The notes below the pieces were generated by a model. The model saw only the letters and a list, made by a program, of their open reading frames with translations. It did not search any database and had not been told where the DNA came from. A stretch of DNA of 64,000 nucleotides from Salvator merianae. Lineage: Eukaryota > Chordata > Lepidosauria > Squamata > Teiidae. Of the stretch, positions 40,001 through 55,000 are shown piece by piece (position 1 is the stretch's first letter; the number at the start of each line of letters is the position of its first letter). Made by a program: the position numbers and the translations under genes. The stretch lies in NCBI GenBank assembly GCA_003586115.2, contig QVOM02000112.1, positions 47,794,743 to 47,858,742 of the forward strand, written 5' to 3'.

Positions 40001-43000
40001 AGATAAAAAATGGTAACTATGCATCCTGGTTGATATGGGAAGTTTAGATTTAATGGATTCCTTTTGGGTGGGTTGAAAAAGTTATGAATTTGTAGTGGGC
40101 TAAAAATCCAAGTATGCTCTCCTTGTAAAGTTTGACCCCTTTTCCTAATGTCTAAAGAATTGCGTACATAATTGAAACAAAGATGTGCCATTGTGAAGAA
40201 CATTGCCAGTTAGTTAACGAGCTTCAAGGGCATCAAGGAGTGCATCCAAGCCAAATGCTTCAGGAAGTGGTAGTATTAGTGAAAATTTAGCTTTTTGGAT
40301 ATTCATAATTGCTGCCTTGAGAATTTGCAGCAGCAGTTCACCATGGGTAGGAAATGCTGCAACCTCCGTAAAGCGCAAATCATTTCAAGAAACTTTCAGG
40401 TATGTTTTTATTGATCAGTTTAATATACTGTATGCTCAGTTTTTAATGTATTTATGTATGTATAGTAGTACAGAAGACACATTGAGCCTCCTGCTCAGTA
40501 GACAATAATTTTTTGAAAACTTTTCACTGGTATGACTTTTTGATTTTCTTTTACCTGTAGTCAAACTCAGCGAAGCCCCCATGTGTTTTATCGCCATGAC
40601 TTAATCAATCAGCTTCAGCACAACCATGCTCTAGTAACATTAGTTGCAGAAAATCTTTCAGCATACATGGAAAGCATGAGACAGTATGCTAAAGGTGAGC
40701 TAATATATTTTAGATAAAGTATAATTTAAGAAAGTGGTTGCTGTGCAAATTACATAATAATGATCTTAGTTTTTTGTTGTAGAATTTAGATTTTTGCTCT
40801 GTTAGTACCTTATGATGGTACTGCCAGGAAGTATATTTACTTAGAGTGTTTATATCTGTTCCTATTTTATAGACTTGAAGTAGTTCATAGTTAAAAAAAA
40901 AAATAATTAAAAACAGATTTAACAACCAATTCATATAGAACTTTGTTTAAAATGGATAGAAAGAAAAAATACTCTGTTCAGTTTTCAAATCCATTGAAAG
41001 TTGGGCTCAGTCTTGGGTAACCTGCTATATGAGAAGGAGAGAGATGAAGCCTAAGATTGAAGGAAAAGGCAGGGGGAAAGTTTGCTTCTGGTGAGCACCT
41101 GACTTTGCTTCACCATGCTGTAGGGTGACATCTCAGAAGAGGGATTTTTGTAGGGATCTTTCCTGCCCATCTGGTTTGCTTTCCTACAGTGTCACTATGA
41201 TGATTAGTTCTTCGGCAAAAGCAACCATTTTCTTTTCCAGAAGGAAAGGAAAAACTTGCTGCTGTGGAAATATGTCGTTTATGGTTTCAATACATCCATA
41301 TTTACACGTTCGGAAATTGAAAGAACCTAATTCTTGTGTAAGCTACTGTATTGTTGTCTCTCATTATTCATGAGGCCTACATTATACCAAATATTGTGAA
41401 AGGTGTTCAGAAGACAGCATATTTTGAACTGCTCTCTAAATACCCTCTGAAAAGGATCAGTTTCCCAGCACCCATCTGTGACAAAGGGCTAGTGTCCTCT
41501 GTGACAGAGGGGCTAACCCTTGCTATCTGTGACCAGGAAATGGCCATTAACTTGTGAATGCATGAATTTGGTGGGTATTTCCTGGTTGCAGGTGGTATGT
41601 GTGAGAGAGCACACTACTCTCGCAAATAAAAGCGTGAAAAGGCAGCATAGTGATAAGCAACCCTTTTCTCCTATGAAATTTGGTACTTTCATTTTAAAAC
41701 AGTAAAAAGATGAACGCCTGAATTGATATCTTGGTAACAATTCTGAAAAGAAAATAGCATTGTAAAGTTCAACATTACTTGTAAACATGGTGTCTGGTAA
41801 GTAGCTTTTGATAGCTTTTCCATATTTAAAGAAATCAAAACTAAGCATATATTACATTTATCTTTATATCCCATCCTATACCACAGGGGTTCAGAGCAGG
41901 TCACAGTAAATTAAAACCAATACACAAGAAGTTAAAACAGGGCTAAAACACGATAAAAACAAGATTTAATTGAAATTACAATTACAGCACTTGGGGGGGA
42001 GGACAAACTGCTCTAACTAAAGGCTTGGGTAAAGAGGTGTAGTCTTCCCCAAACATCTAAATGTACACAGTGACCCATATCAGAGGAGGGCTATTCCATA
42101 ATCGAAGGCTATCTCTAGGAAGGCAGTGATTGGTTGAATATTAGCCTTGCAAAATTAGATTTACAAAAAGTGAAGAGCCTATCTTTAAATAAATATGACT
42201 TTGTCAAATGTAATAGTTAATCAGTGTTATTACTATTGTTATTGTTGTTAGTTTAGCGTTCTTCTGATTGGTAAATCATTACTTGGAAATGTATACAGTA
42301 AAAAGCATGCTGTTCTGGGATTGGTCACCATTGAACAAAGGAATGTCTGCAAAGTAAAAATGCGTAGGAATTTTTAAAATGTGTTAAAATATCTTAAATT
42401 TGCAGAGCATGGAGAATATGATCCACAAACTGTAAGACCAGGAAGTAGATATAGTCATGTGCAAGAAGTCCAAGAACGGCTGAACTTTCTACGGTTGGTT
42501 TGAATAATGTTTGTTCTACTTTCAGTAAAAATGTTCATCAATGTATGCTACTCTGGAAGAAAAAAATACTTTTTTATTATTATTATTATTTTTACTTTTG
42601 TGTGTAAGCTTATCTACAAAAATCATTGGTGGTTGACTATTTCTGGACAGTGTTGGAGTAAGATGCATTACTTGAAGCAGGCCTTCCTTACATGTCTTAC
42701 TTTTGAGTCTATTGGCTAGAAGCCATACCCTCCTGAATTTGTCTCGTGCTCCAATAGTTAACAGTGTCTTCAGTGGAATTATCTTCCATCTTTTTATTGC
42801 TGCTTAATGCAAGCACTGAAGCTCTTTTGATTGCAGACATATGTATGGGTTCATGAATGTATGGTTGCAGGAACAAGTTTTAGTATGAGAGAAAATTACT
42901 GGGAGATGGATTCTAAAGAAAACTTTTCTTCACAGACCCTATTGAAATGAAACACACTGTATCTACTTCATGGAAAGGGAAAAGTTATGTGTAAATACTA

Positions 43001-46000
43001 ATTTTCTTGGCTTTATAATCAGTTTTTTAAAAGGGAGGGGTCATGCATGTCTAGGCCAGTGTAGGTTCCATGGAGGATAGATTTCTAACTTGTATACTCA
43101 AGCATCCTTGGAAGTGTTTTTGTTTTTCTGCTGTCCTCCATCTCCGTATAATGAAATTATTTTCTTCCAGCAAATGGTTGTGTAAAATAAAACAACATTA
43201 AGTGGTAGCTTGCAGTTGGTGATTCATCTAGGACTGGTTTTCTGTAGCCAGCAGTTTATGCCATAATACAGTTTTGCTCTGTGAAGCAGTTTGCACCACT
43301 GCATTACATGGCCGAAGTGCCTTTTGTTGACCGTAGCTAGTGAAACTGCAGTAGTAAAATGATACTCTGAGAAGGATAGCTGTATAAAACATCCCATAAA
43401 CTCATTAGCAAATTAAAATAGAGATTGCCTGTTTCTTCTGCTCTACTGTTTTTATTAAACTTACCCTAAATTTCTGTAAACTGATAATTCTGATATAACT
43501 TGGTAGATTAATATGAATTCTTCCCTTGCCTTAGAAATTTGTCTTGGCTCATACACTATATACATTATAACTCCACTTCAAACTGTTACTCTGATTTGAG
43601 CAGCCACCTAGACTTTGCTAAAATCAAAAAGTTCCTTAGCTGCAAAGGTGGATGTATTATTTCATTTTCACACAGAAGATACTGTTGTAAAAAAAAAAAA
43701 AAATAGCAAAACATTTATACAAATTTTTAAATAGATGAATTCAGCAGGCATTTGTTGCTTGGCTATAGGCTGTTCATAGCCAGAGAGATTGAGTTTGCAA
43801 AACTCAGAGAAAAGGAAGCATTGTTTCCTTGAAGATGGGAGGTAACTTACGCAGTTTGTTCCTCACATCAGACTTCGATATGTGCTTAATGGGACGAAAG
43901 GAGGAAATTGTATGTGCCCAGCAGATAAAAAGAATTTTCTGTGGATTTATGTAGCGTTAACTCAGTTGTGCTGTGTATGCACAGGATAGTTCCCAGGGCA
44001 TTTTTCTATGTATAGTGTTGAGATTTGTGGAAAGTCAGTATGTTCTTATTTCAAGATTATAGGCAGCTCAAAGAAATTGAACTTGCAGTGTGGATCAAAA
44101 AAGTATATTATAACCTTGGTATTATACTAAAAGACTCAGTGTTCTGAACTCCAGTTTTCTTTCATAGCTACAGTTTTGACATCCTTTCTTTATTTTATGA
44201 GAACAGTGTATGATTGACCTGAGTGAGGAATAGTCATATGAAAAGAGAATTTTAGGATGTATGTATTATATAGTCCAGATAAATTGCCGTCTTTCTTCAG
44301 AGACCTGCTCAGCCTGATAAAATCTGAGTATAGTAAGGAACAGTTAAAGCTCAAGTTCCTGTTATTTTCAAGTTCTTTGAACTACGGATACATTACTACT
44401 TTTAATGATTTGGTTCTTTCTGTTTCCTGCTAGATTTTTACTGAAGGACGGTCAGCTATGGCTTTGTGCTCCTCAGGCGAAACAAATATGGAAGTGTTTA
44501 GCTGAAAACGCAGTTTACCTGTGTGATCGTGAAGCTTGTTTTAAATGGTATTCTAAACTCATGGGAGATGAGCCAGATTTAGATCCTGATATTAATAAAG
44601 ACTTCTTTGAAAACAATGTTCTTCAGTTGGACCCTTCACTCTTAACAGAAAATGGAATGAAGTGTTTTGAACGTTTCTTCAAAGCTGTGAACTGTCGAGA
44701 AGGAAAGCTAGTTGCAAAGAGAAGAGCCTATATGATGGATGACTTGGAGTTAATAGGATTAGACTATCTTTGGAGGGTAGGTGTCTCTCTACATATAGCC
44801 ATCTGATTTAGAGTAACTGATTAAAAAGTTTCTGCGGGTAAGCAATTAAAAACAAATTCTGCAATTGTAAGTACATGTAAGTTGTTTGTTTTTTTAGAAT
44901 GAAGGTTCACTGTATATTTTAAAAAGGTACTGTGTATTTTGTCAGTATTTTGATATGCTTTCCGTTACAATTTTGAATATCCATTAGTGGAAAATTGCAA
45001 TATATTAACCCTTTGTTATTTTCAGTTTCATAAACTCTAAATTTTGCAGATTTGTTTAAGAGGATTTGTGATCCTTCCTTGATGTTTGTGGCATTCATAA
45101 TTTGGGCCCAGAAAAGGGCAGGTTTCTGAGGTTCTTTGCCTAGGAGAGGTTAGAAAACAACATCCTGCTTCCGTGTTATTACAAAGTCTGAAATTTGCAC
45201 CATTTTCATGAAACCTTAATTTCTTGAATATTGACGAATAACTATATTGTTTTTGTTTTGGATTTTACAAATAATACATTAAACACTTACAAACAAAAAT
45301 CATCAATTAAAAATTATAATTCACTATGTAGTGCCCACCCCTTCCCATCACAGGCAGTGCCTTATGGAATATCAGTAAAACCAAATCTGTCAGTCACACC
45401 TTCCTCACTTTGTATCACAACCAGACCTTCATTAAGAATTTGTGTGATAGGGGAATACTTTGCATTAGAGAGATTCTTAAAAAAGAAAGAAAGAAAAGAA
45501 CAAAGGTGACCATGTTTCCAAGAGGTTTCCCTTATGTCCTGCTTCCATCATGCACTTTTCTCACAACTGGACATTTTCCATGAGCATTAGTTCTTTGTTT
45601 ACATTGTTCTTTGTTTATTTATTTATTCAGATTTTTATACTATCCAATACTGCAATCTCAGTGTAGTGTACAGTAAAAAAACAAACAAATGGTACAGTAA
45701 AAAACAAACAAACACAGCCATATAAAACAAAAATAGAATATAAAAATAAGATTTTTAAAAGGTACAAATAAAACTGTGAAAATAAAAGTAAAGAAGAAGT
45801 CTAGATACAAGGTGTCTTCAGACAAAAAATCAAAATACAGGCTCCCCAATTACACTTCAAAGGCATGGGAAAGAAGACATAATTTCACCTGGCATTTAAA
45901 TAAATTAGGCATAGATATTTGATAACTTTCACTAATGTTGACACTAATGAGTTTCCACATAGAGTGAGATTCATGCACCTCCAAAGTCTGCTCCAGAGGA

Positions 46001-49000
46001 GGGAGGAGAACTTTCTGCATAAGTGGAGATCACTAGGGATTGGCCAAACTGGTTCTGTTTAGCACCAAACTGACCACTCTTCAAGTTTGAGCAGTTAGTA
46101 CCCAACAGAAGCAGAGGGGATCTAATTCAGTGGTTGTTTTGTTTAAAAAACCCTTTCATGTGTGTGGCTTCTTATCAATCCAGGCCAGGCCTGCTCTGCC
46201 ATTCTGTGATCACACACTGGCCTCACCTTCAGTTGCGTCCATGCTCTTATGTTATCTGTCACACCTCACTTCTTTAGCAGCTCATGCCAGACCAGGCAGC
46301 CATGCAATTTTGCCAGCTGCTGCATACTTGTAACGTCTCCTTGGAAGTTGAGGAGCACAGTCCTAGTGGGTTGTGCACACCTTCATTTCTTGGAAAGTCT
46401 TGCAGGGCTTTTCAGCAACTGCACTTGCATGATCTACTGCGAGAGCCCGTGGTTTTCCACTTCTGGAAGGTCTAATAGGTCTCATAAGTGTGCTAGCTAG
46501 CTGATGAAAAGCCACATGACCAGTGCATGCCACCTGGTGCAGGCTACCAAGAAAGTGCAGACACAGTAAAGCCATAGATGTGTTGGGTTAATGACAGGTT
46601 GTGATGAAACAGTGAAGTTTCTGCGCAAGGGACGTGATGGCAAGAGGCCAGAGTGTGATTGGGGGAGGTTGTGTACTTGAGGGTGTTCACAAACTGTTTC
46701 ATGATCCAGCTGACCAGTTGAACAGTTTGACCCATAGATAGTTCAGGTTCGTTCTAAACCAAACCTGTTGTTTTACATTCATACACAGCCCTAGATGTCA
46801 CCCATAGTTCTTTAAATTTAATAATGATAATGAAGTCTGTAGCAGTTCTATTACAGCTACATAATACCTTTTACATCCATCATTATAAACTGCAATTTCA
46901 TATTACAGTTACAGCTTCATATTTTTTGTGAGCTTATTTTTATGTTGATTTCTGGCTCTGTCATATTAGTCAGCCTATAGGTGACCCTTTTTAAGTTTAA
47001 GTTTTCTCTGCAGAATTCTGAAAATTTTCCACTAATTTACATCATAGCAGGTTTTTTCCTTTGCTCCCTACTTTGTTTCATTTTGTTGTAGCAACTATCA
47101 TTCATGATCATGTGTATTCCAAGTCTGCTTGTGGACCTAGAAAGCTCTGAACATTTCATTCATAAAGACCAACTCCCTTTACTTTTTGTCAGCATAATAA
47201 ATTTTAATAAAAGTGTGTTCTTGGACACACCATCTGCATGTCAAAATCACGTAGTACAGCTTTATGCAGCATACAGAAATATGCCTTTGTAATGTTATCT
47301 GAGTGTTTCTCATTGTTGAGGAAGTAATTATTTGTTCTTGGTCTTTTACAAACATAATAGCTGTAGTCTCTTGATGATTTTTTTTTCTGATTCTTCTGCA
47401 AAAACTATTTAGCCTGAGCTTTTAGTTGCTGGAGTTAAGTTTGTACTGATCATGTTTTTTGATCCTAAGGTTATCTTGGTCATGCTGGTTGTTCACCCAG
47501 TGTCACAGACTCAGTAAAAAACAGCTGCCTGTTTCAGTACAGAATAAGAAGGGGGCAGGGAAGAAGTAATATTGTTACATTTGTTTAAACTTTATTCAGT
47601 GATAAAGGCTGGAATGAAACATCTCTTTTAGCACATGAGAAAGGAGGGGTTAGAGTGGCTGTAAGTGACTAGGAAATACTAGCTAGTTTACATAAATAAC
47701 TATGTAATTCCAAGATTGCTTCTTTGATGATTCTGTATGCAGTTACAAGTTTTTAAGTCCTTCTAGGCCTGTCGGTATTATTGTAGCTTTAATGAAATAC
47801 TTTGAGGTTTTACAGTTTGGAAATTGAGATAATATACTATATTGATCTTATTCCTGGGAAACTTCTTTAACTTCTCATAGTGGATTTTGTTAGAATATAC
47901 CTGAAATACGGAGAATAAAAATGGTCAGCATGCATTCTTTTGAGGTTTTATATATTTTACCAAAAATACACTGAAACCTTCCTTAGCATCTATGGTTTGT
48001 AGAAATTAATCTGGAATCAGCGCAGGAAGAAGTCTTTTTCTGTGGTAATGTACAATTTGTAAAATCAATTCCACCTTGAAATATGACTGGTGCTGAGTTT
48101 TCAGAGTCTTAAAATATACTTGCCTACCCCAAGCACTTACTGGTTTGTTTGTTTTAAACATACATATTCTACTTCCTCACTTGGAAAATCCTTCAGTGAT
48201 TAAAAAAATAGAATGTTATTAAAAGCAATATTTAAAGCCATTGCTGATGAGATAACTTATCTGATGGTAGGTTATTGTGTCCATGGTAATTTTAATTGGC
48301 ACACAGAAGAAGTAGTGTTTCATGCAGAGCTGCCCTTGGTGCTGAACTGAGTGGAAGAAGGCATGGCTTCCTGGGAAAAAAAAAGAGCCAGCAATGTTTC
48401 TTTCCAGTCTGGAGGAGCAGAGAAAATTGGCACACTCCAAATTTTAACCTTTTTTTATTGTGCTGATATTTTTACTGTGATAATTATTTTATTGCATAGT
48501 GAAACATCTTTTTCTAAAATAAATAACTGTTTTCAAACATTTAAATATACAATTTAAGGTGACTGATTATTATGAATGTATTTGGCATTCCAGAGTTTTT
48601 TAAGGACATGATGAAGTGCATGTCCTCACCAACTTAATGCAGTGTAAGCAGTTCAGTTCACTTAGTTTATTAAGGTCACTGACCAAATAACCATAAACAA
48701 AACAGAGAAGACATTAACAAATTGGTTCCTGTTAAATGCTACAAGTGATAGAGCAAAGTATAGCAATATTCAGAGAAATAAAATAATTTTGGTCAGATAC
48801 CATAATTTAAGATAAGATGAATCTGAATGACAGAACGTCACTGAAAAAGGAGTTAAGAATTGTAGATAAGCATCTTTATAATAAATCACGAACAGAAGAT
48901 GATAAAGTATCTTCACTACATTGGCAAAGTTAGGTGTATAAGGGATTTTCTTAAATTTTCCCCACAAGGCCTCTATAGTAAGTGGATAAGAACATGCCAA

Positions 49001-52000
49001 AGATAAAGCTTTTCTGAACTTTGGGACTATAATTTGGTGTAAATATGTGGCTGGCTTGAAAGGATTGATTACTAACAAATACATTATTAGAAAGTATAGA
49101 ATGTTCTAAATGCCATTCTAAATGACACGCATTTTCTAAGCACCAAAAGGGGCTTATATTAACCTAACATCAGAAGTGCTTTGTAAGAAAATCTATTACA
49201 GAACCATTTCTGACTGAGTTATCTCTTCTACATAGATTCAAAATTATCAGGTATTTTCAAAGTTATCAACTAGAATAAGAATCAGAGTGGTAGAATCAAA
49301 ATGATAGCAAAAATCAAAATGATAGGCAGTAGGCAAAAATATATAACCATGCCTTTGTTTCTTCCTTAATCACTTCCTTAATCATTCCTGAAAATCTTAA
49401 ATCAGTATTTGCCTTTTCCCTACTAAATGTTTTGCAGAAAAGAATTTTCATGAGGTTATAACTCCTCAACAACATGTGACATTCATGATTACTAATTCTG
49501 GGATCAGTTTCAATCTTTAGTTGTATATGCACTTAATTTTACTGAGAATGTTTCTCTCTTAGATAAAATAAATTTACCACTGAAAATTCTGTATGCAGTC
49601 CATCATGCCTGCCGGGGCATTCAGTAAAATATGTTTTTTAGATGGAAGAGAAGAGAAATCCATGAATTCTTCCTGTATGTTCATTTGCAATGGCTAGCAA
49701 CAGAATTCTTTATTTTAAAAAATTCTGAGCAGTTTCTGACTAATTTTAATAGAGGTGCTGCTATATTATCCCTACATGATGTGGTAAAATATTGATTAAA
49801 TGGGAAAACAAAGGTGTGAGATAAAAGTATTTTTGTAAGCTTGTAGATTACAAGAAAATTTCATCTTAAAATTTACTATTTGAGATGAAGCTAAGAATGG
49901 TCTATAGAGTTTTTCAGTAGAGTTTAAATTGCAGTCTTAGTCACAGTTACATTGTTCTTTGAAATCTGTAATTGTAAAAATTAAAGTAGTTAATGCCTTG
50001 AATTGTTGTTTTAGGTTGTCATTCAAGGAAGTGATGACATTGCAAGTCGAGCAATAGATCTACTTAAGGAAATCTATACAAATCTTGGTCCAAGATTACA
50101 AGTTAATCAGGTATATATGAGAAAATATATAAACTTTCAATATGTACTATTAAATAACATTTACAAAAAGTAAAGCCTTCTCTCACAGTGTTTATTTAAG
50201 AATGGTATTACTTGAGTGTTTGTGAACTTGGAAGTAAACGTTCTATTGATCGTTTTTTGAAACAGAATTTCATAGTAATATCAATAGATCTGTAGTTTGC
50301 TAATTGTCCCCACCACAGTGTTTTACCTTATTTTAAGAGGCGACATTACATGTGATGCATTTGCCACGATCACATGGATGGCATAATTCTGACTTGGCAG
50401 CTGCTTTGCTTAGGCATTAATATTTTAGTTTATACTCTTTTTTTTTTTTTAAAGGGACTATGAGGTATGTGTAGTGCTGGGAAAAAGTATTTGCCTTTTT
50501 ATTGATTTCTTCTATTTTTCCTGTTTGTCATACTTAATTATTTCAAATCTTCAAACAGAATTTAATATGATCATTTAAAAGCTGCATTTTGTGTTTACTC
50601 AGGTTGTCTTTGTCTCACGTTAAATTTTGTTTGAAGATCTGAAACAATTAAGTATAACAAATATGTAAAAATAGAAGTAATCAGGAAGGGATTTCCATGA
50701 TGCTTTATAGTTTTTCCATTACAGCCCTCTGTCTCATAGTATCTGCAGTGGGTGAAGGAATGTGATTAGTTTTGTGCCATCTCATGAGTTTTATACTGAG
50801 TGGGAATTTGAACTGTAGTCTCTGAAGCTTCTAATTTCAATGCTGCAATGATGGTGCTGGTGATGGGTTTGCTGTATGAATTGGGACTTCTGCGGATGCT
50901 CTGTGAAAGTTATTTCTCATAGGACTGAGGGAGGTTGTGTAGTACCTCTGGTATTGGATGTAGTAAGTCCTTAAGAATACATGCTACTAATCTGAGTGAG
51001 AGAGAGGACTTTTGCATTTATGGATTGCTTATAGCTTAGACTTCCCCTGCAAATACTGATTATGTAAAGATTTCAAATGCCTTTGCTCTGCATGCAAAGG
51101 TTTGAGATGCAGCTAGTACAGATGCATGATCATGGTGGGCAAGTGGTGTGATTCTGTTCCCCTTTCAGCCTGTGAGTGTCCTACATATAAGCTACATTGC
51201 AGTCAATTTTGTATCTCTTCTTTACTTTTAAACAAAATAATAAAGCTGTCTTCATTTTTCTTGGCATTCCTGTAGGTAGTAATCCATGAAGATTTCATTC
51301 AGTCCTGTTTCGATCGCTTAAAAGCATCCTATGATACTTTATGTGTTTTGGATGGAGATAAAGACAGTATTAATTGTGCAAGGCAAGAGGCAATACGAAT
51401 GGTGCGAGTTTTGACTGTATTAAGAGAGTATATAAATGAATGTGACAGTGATTACCATGAAGAGCGAACGATTCTACCAATGTCAAGGTCTGTGGAAATT
51501 TCAAAACAGCTGTGATTTACAGTGCAATCTTAAATGTATTTTTAGTAAAAAATAATATGCTATGCCTCTCTTACCAGTTGTATAAAGAGTTCCAAATGAT
51601 GTGCACTGTGTATAAATGAATGCTTGTTGCTTTTTTATATGCAAACTAATTTGTTTCAAACTTATTTGCCTTTTGATCTAGTTTAAGAGAAAAGATTTCC
51701 CAAGAAAACAAAAAATTCTGTTTCTTCCGATTGAGCTAAAGGGTGTCTATAACCTTTTTAAGATATCAGGGATTCAAACAAATCTTTTAGTACCTTGATT
51801 GGATTGGATCAGTAATAAAGCATCAAATATGCTATTTTAATTACAGCATTTCTTGTTTTTTCCCCCTCTCTCTCTACTTCAACAGAGCTTTTCGTGGTAA
51901 GCACATCTCTTTGGTAGTTCGTTTCCCAAATCAAGGTCGGCAAGTGGAAGATTTGGATGTTTGGTCCCATACAAATGACACAATTGGCTCAGTGAGACGT

Positions 52001-55000
52001 TGCATACTCAACCGTATTAAAGCAAACAGTGCCCATACAAAAGTAGAATTATTTATTGGAGGAGAGCTAGTAGATCCTGCAGATGATAGAAAATTAATTG
52101 GACAGTTAAATCTCAAAGATAAAACAGTAAGTACTGTTAAATACATATTAATACTTTTGAATTTTATTGAAAAGTAAAAATGCCTTTTAATGGAATTTGA
52201 AATAGAGGCATTTTGCTGCAGAACTTTAGTTTGAATACATACAGACAACTTTGAAGATTGAAAATGTTTTTACAACTGTTTGTATAACTTTCTGCCTTAT
52301 ATCTTCTTATCTTTTTTTCCCCAGCTAATCACAGCTAAGCTTACACAGATCAGTTCCAATATGCCTTCAAGCCCTGATAGTTCTTCAGATTCCTCTACGG
52401 GCTCTCCCGGCAATCATGGCAACCATTATAGTGATGGTCCAAATCCAGAAGTTGAAAGTTGCTTGCCTGGAGTTGTAAGTAAAGAATGTGCAGACATTCA
52501 AACTTTGCTTGAATTGTTCTCAGATATTAGAAGCTGATATTTCATGACAATTTTTTATTTTTTTAGATCATGTCACTGCATCCAAGATACATCTCGTTTC
52601 TCTGGCAAGTTGCAGACCTAGGGAGTAGCCTAAACATGCCACCTCTTAGAGATGGTGCACGTATCCTCATGAAACTTATGCCACCAGGTAAAATTTGTTT
52701 AGGGTCTATTTGCTTTCTATAGACACTAATTGGTAAATATAGCTGCTACTCAGAGCTGTATTATATGGCAACACTTTCTCTGAGAGATCTCTTCACAAAA
52801 GAATTAAATGACTTGTTAAAGTCTCACCCAAATTTTAAAATTAAAGTAGTGTTTTAAAAACTAGAATATGAATTTGAGTAAAAGTTTTTAAAACCAAAAC
52901 ATCTGAGAGAACAGGGTGTGCCCATTGCTTTCATTTTGCTTTACAATCAAATTCTGAAGCTCTGATGAAACTTCTGGAGGAGAAATTCTGATTCATACCA
53001 TCTCTTGAAATCTGAAATCTAATACAATATTTAAAATGTGGGACAGAATCTTGTCTGTTCAGTATGAATATCCATTCTTCTGTGCTGAATGCAGTTTGAA
53101 GTTGCCTTATATAAGATACAGTTTAAATATATTACTGCAGCATGCCTTTGAAAACTTTCATCTGCACAGTATCTTACAAGGAAACCGGCATTTTGAAATT
53201 GTGCTTTTGTTTCAGATAACACAACTGTAGAGAAACTAAGAGCTATTTGTTTAGACCACGCAAAACTTGGTGACAGCAGCCTTAGTCCATCCCTTGATTC
53301 TCTTTTCTTTGGTCCTTCTGCCTCACAAGTGCTATATCTTACAGAGGTTTGTAATATAGAATTTTATTATTTGGAGATTTTAAAATGTCATTCTAGTAAC
53401 ATTATACTATATTCAGTTTACTAATTGTAGTCCTCTAATAAAAATAAAAATATAGTAGCCTTCTGTAAAAATGATAGAGTGAAATTTTCAGATCGTTTAA
53501 TTTAAAAGTTGATTTACTTAATTGTCCTTCCTATGCATTATTTCTTTTCTTTCAGGTAGTTTATGCCTTGTTAATGCCTGCCAACTTACCTCTGGGAGAA
53601 GATGCCACTGACTTCCAGTATAACTTCTTAAAAAGTGGTGGTTTGCCTCTTGTGTTGAGTATGCTGACGAGAAACAACTTCCTGCCAAATGCAGATATGG
53701 AAACCAGAAGGGGTGCCTATCTAAATGCTCTAAAAATAGCAAAGCTTTTGTTGACTGCAATTGGCTACGGTCACGTGAGAGCTGTGGCAGAAGCTTGCCA
53801 GCCAGTTGTAGAAGGCACAAGTCCAATGTCACCGGTAATGTTGACTTCGTATTCTAAAAGCAAATGTGTATAATATTTTTTGAGCTTTCAATCTGATGAC
53901 TGTTGCAGCAGGCTCAGTTATATATTCATGGTATAAATCCTGTTTGTGGTGTGTAACAATGAACTGCTAAAACAATATACAGAAAATAATGAAAATATTA
54001 TAGAGAAATAATTAAAATGAAAAATCATTGTTGCATTTGATTTGAATGTATTAATCTCAGCCCAGCAATTCTGTCATTCAGGTCTTTCATTCCCTGTCAT
54101 ATTGATTCCATTGTTCAATAAACTATGGATTTCAGAAACAAGCATCTGCACTGGTGCTACAACCTTGATCCTTTTTCATGCATATAGTAGTCCTTTGCTA
54201 TTTCTGAGGATTCCATTCAGCCAAAATAGTGTGAATACAGAATCTTGCAAATAGAAAGGAACCTGGAAAGTAGAATTTTCTGTCCTTCATCCCTTTTTTA
54301 GAAGAGTTTTGGAAAGCCTCTGTTTTCTGGATCCAGACCCAGGAATATGTCAAATGTGCTATTTTGGCTCGCATATGATAAGAGAGGGTCACAGATCCTC
54401 CAATGGAGATGCATGAAACTTGCAAGTTTATCACCTTTCAGAGTTAACAAACTAAAATTTTGGCTTTTAAAAGGGCGTATATTATATATATTATATATAT
54501 AGCAAAAGGGAATTGAGAGTAGGGGTTCAAAAAGACTGACTTTAATCTGAATTCCCCCAGATTAAAAGGGATTGGCACTGAACCATGTCCTAGAAAAGTA
54601 AAAACAGTTTAGGATTTTGTTCAACAAGGTTTAAACAAACATTTCTTGTCGCATGCTAGGTGGCACTCTGTCCTAGTATTGCATTTGGGGATTGCAGTAC
54701 TGGCTGTGAAACTGCTGTACATTGGCTTGGCAACGTGTGTACACAGTATTCATACATAGAGCCATTCATGTTCTTACTGTCAGTGGCTACTAGAATTTGT
54801 GTCAGTGTACCATCTCCAGGCTGGAGAGATGGGCAGGATGCAGGGGAGTCAAGCACAGGTGAAGGCTTTGCCTTCGTCTCCACCTTGAGAATGCCCAGAA
54901 GCAGTTGGTGGGCCACCATGTGAAATGGAATGCTGGACGAGATGGACTGAGGCCTGATCCTGCAGAGTTCATCTTATGTTCTAGCACTAGCAAGAAGTGC

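Noticed and set aside
51911..52177. A separate small ubiquitin-like gene
   Set aside because: The frame is USP9X coding exon 18 read through its donor into the intron.
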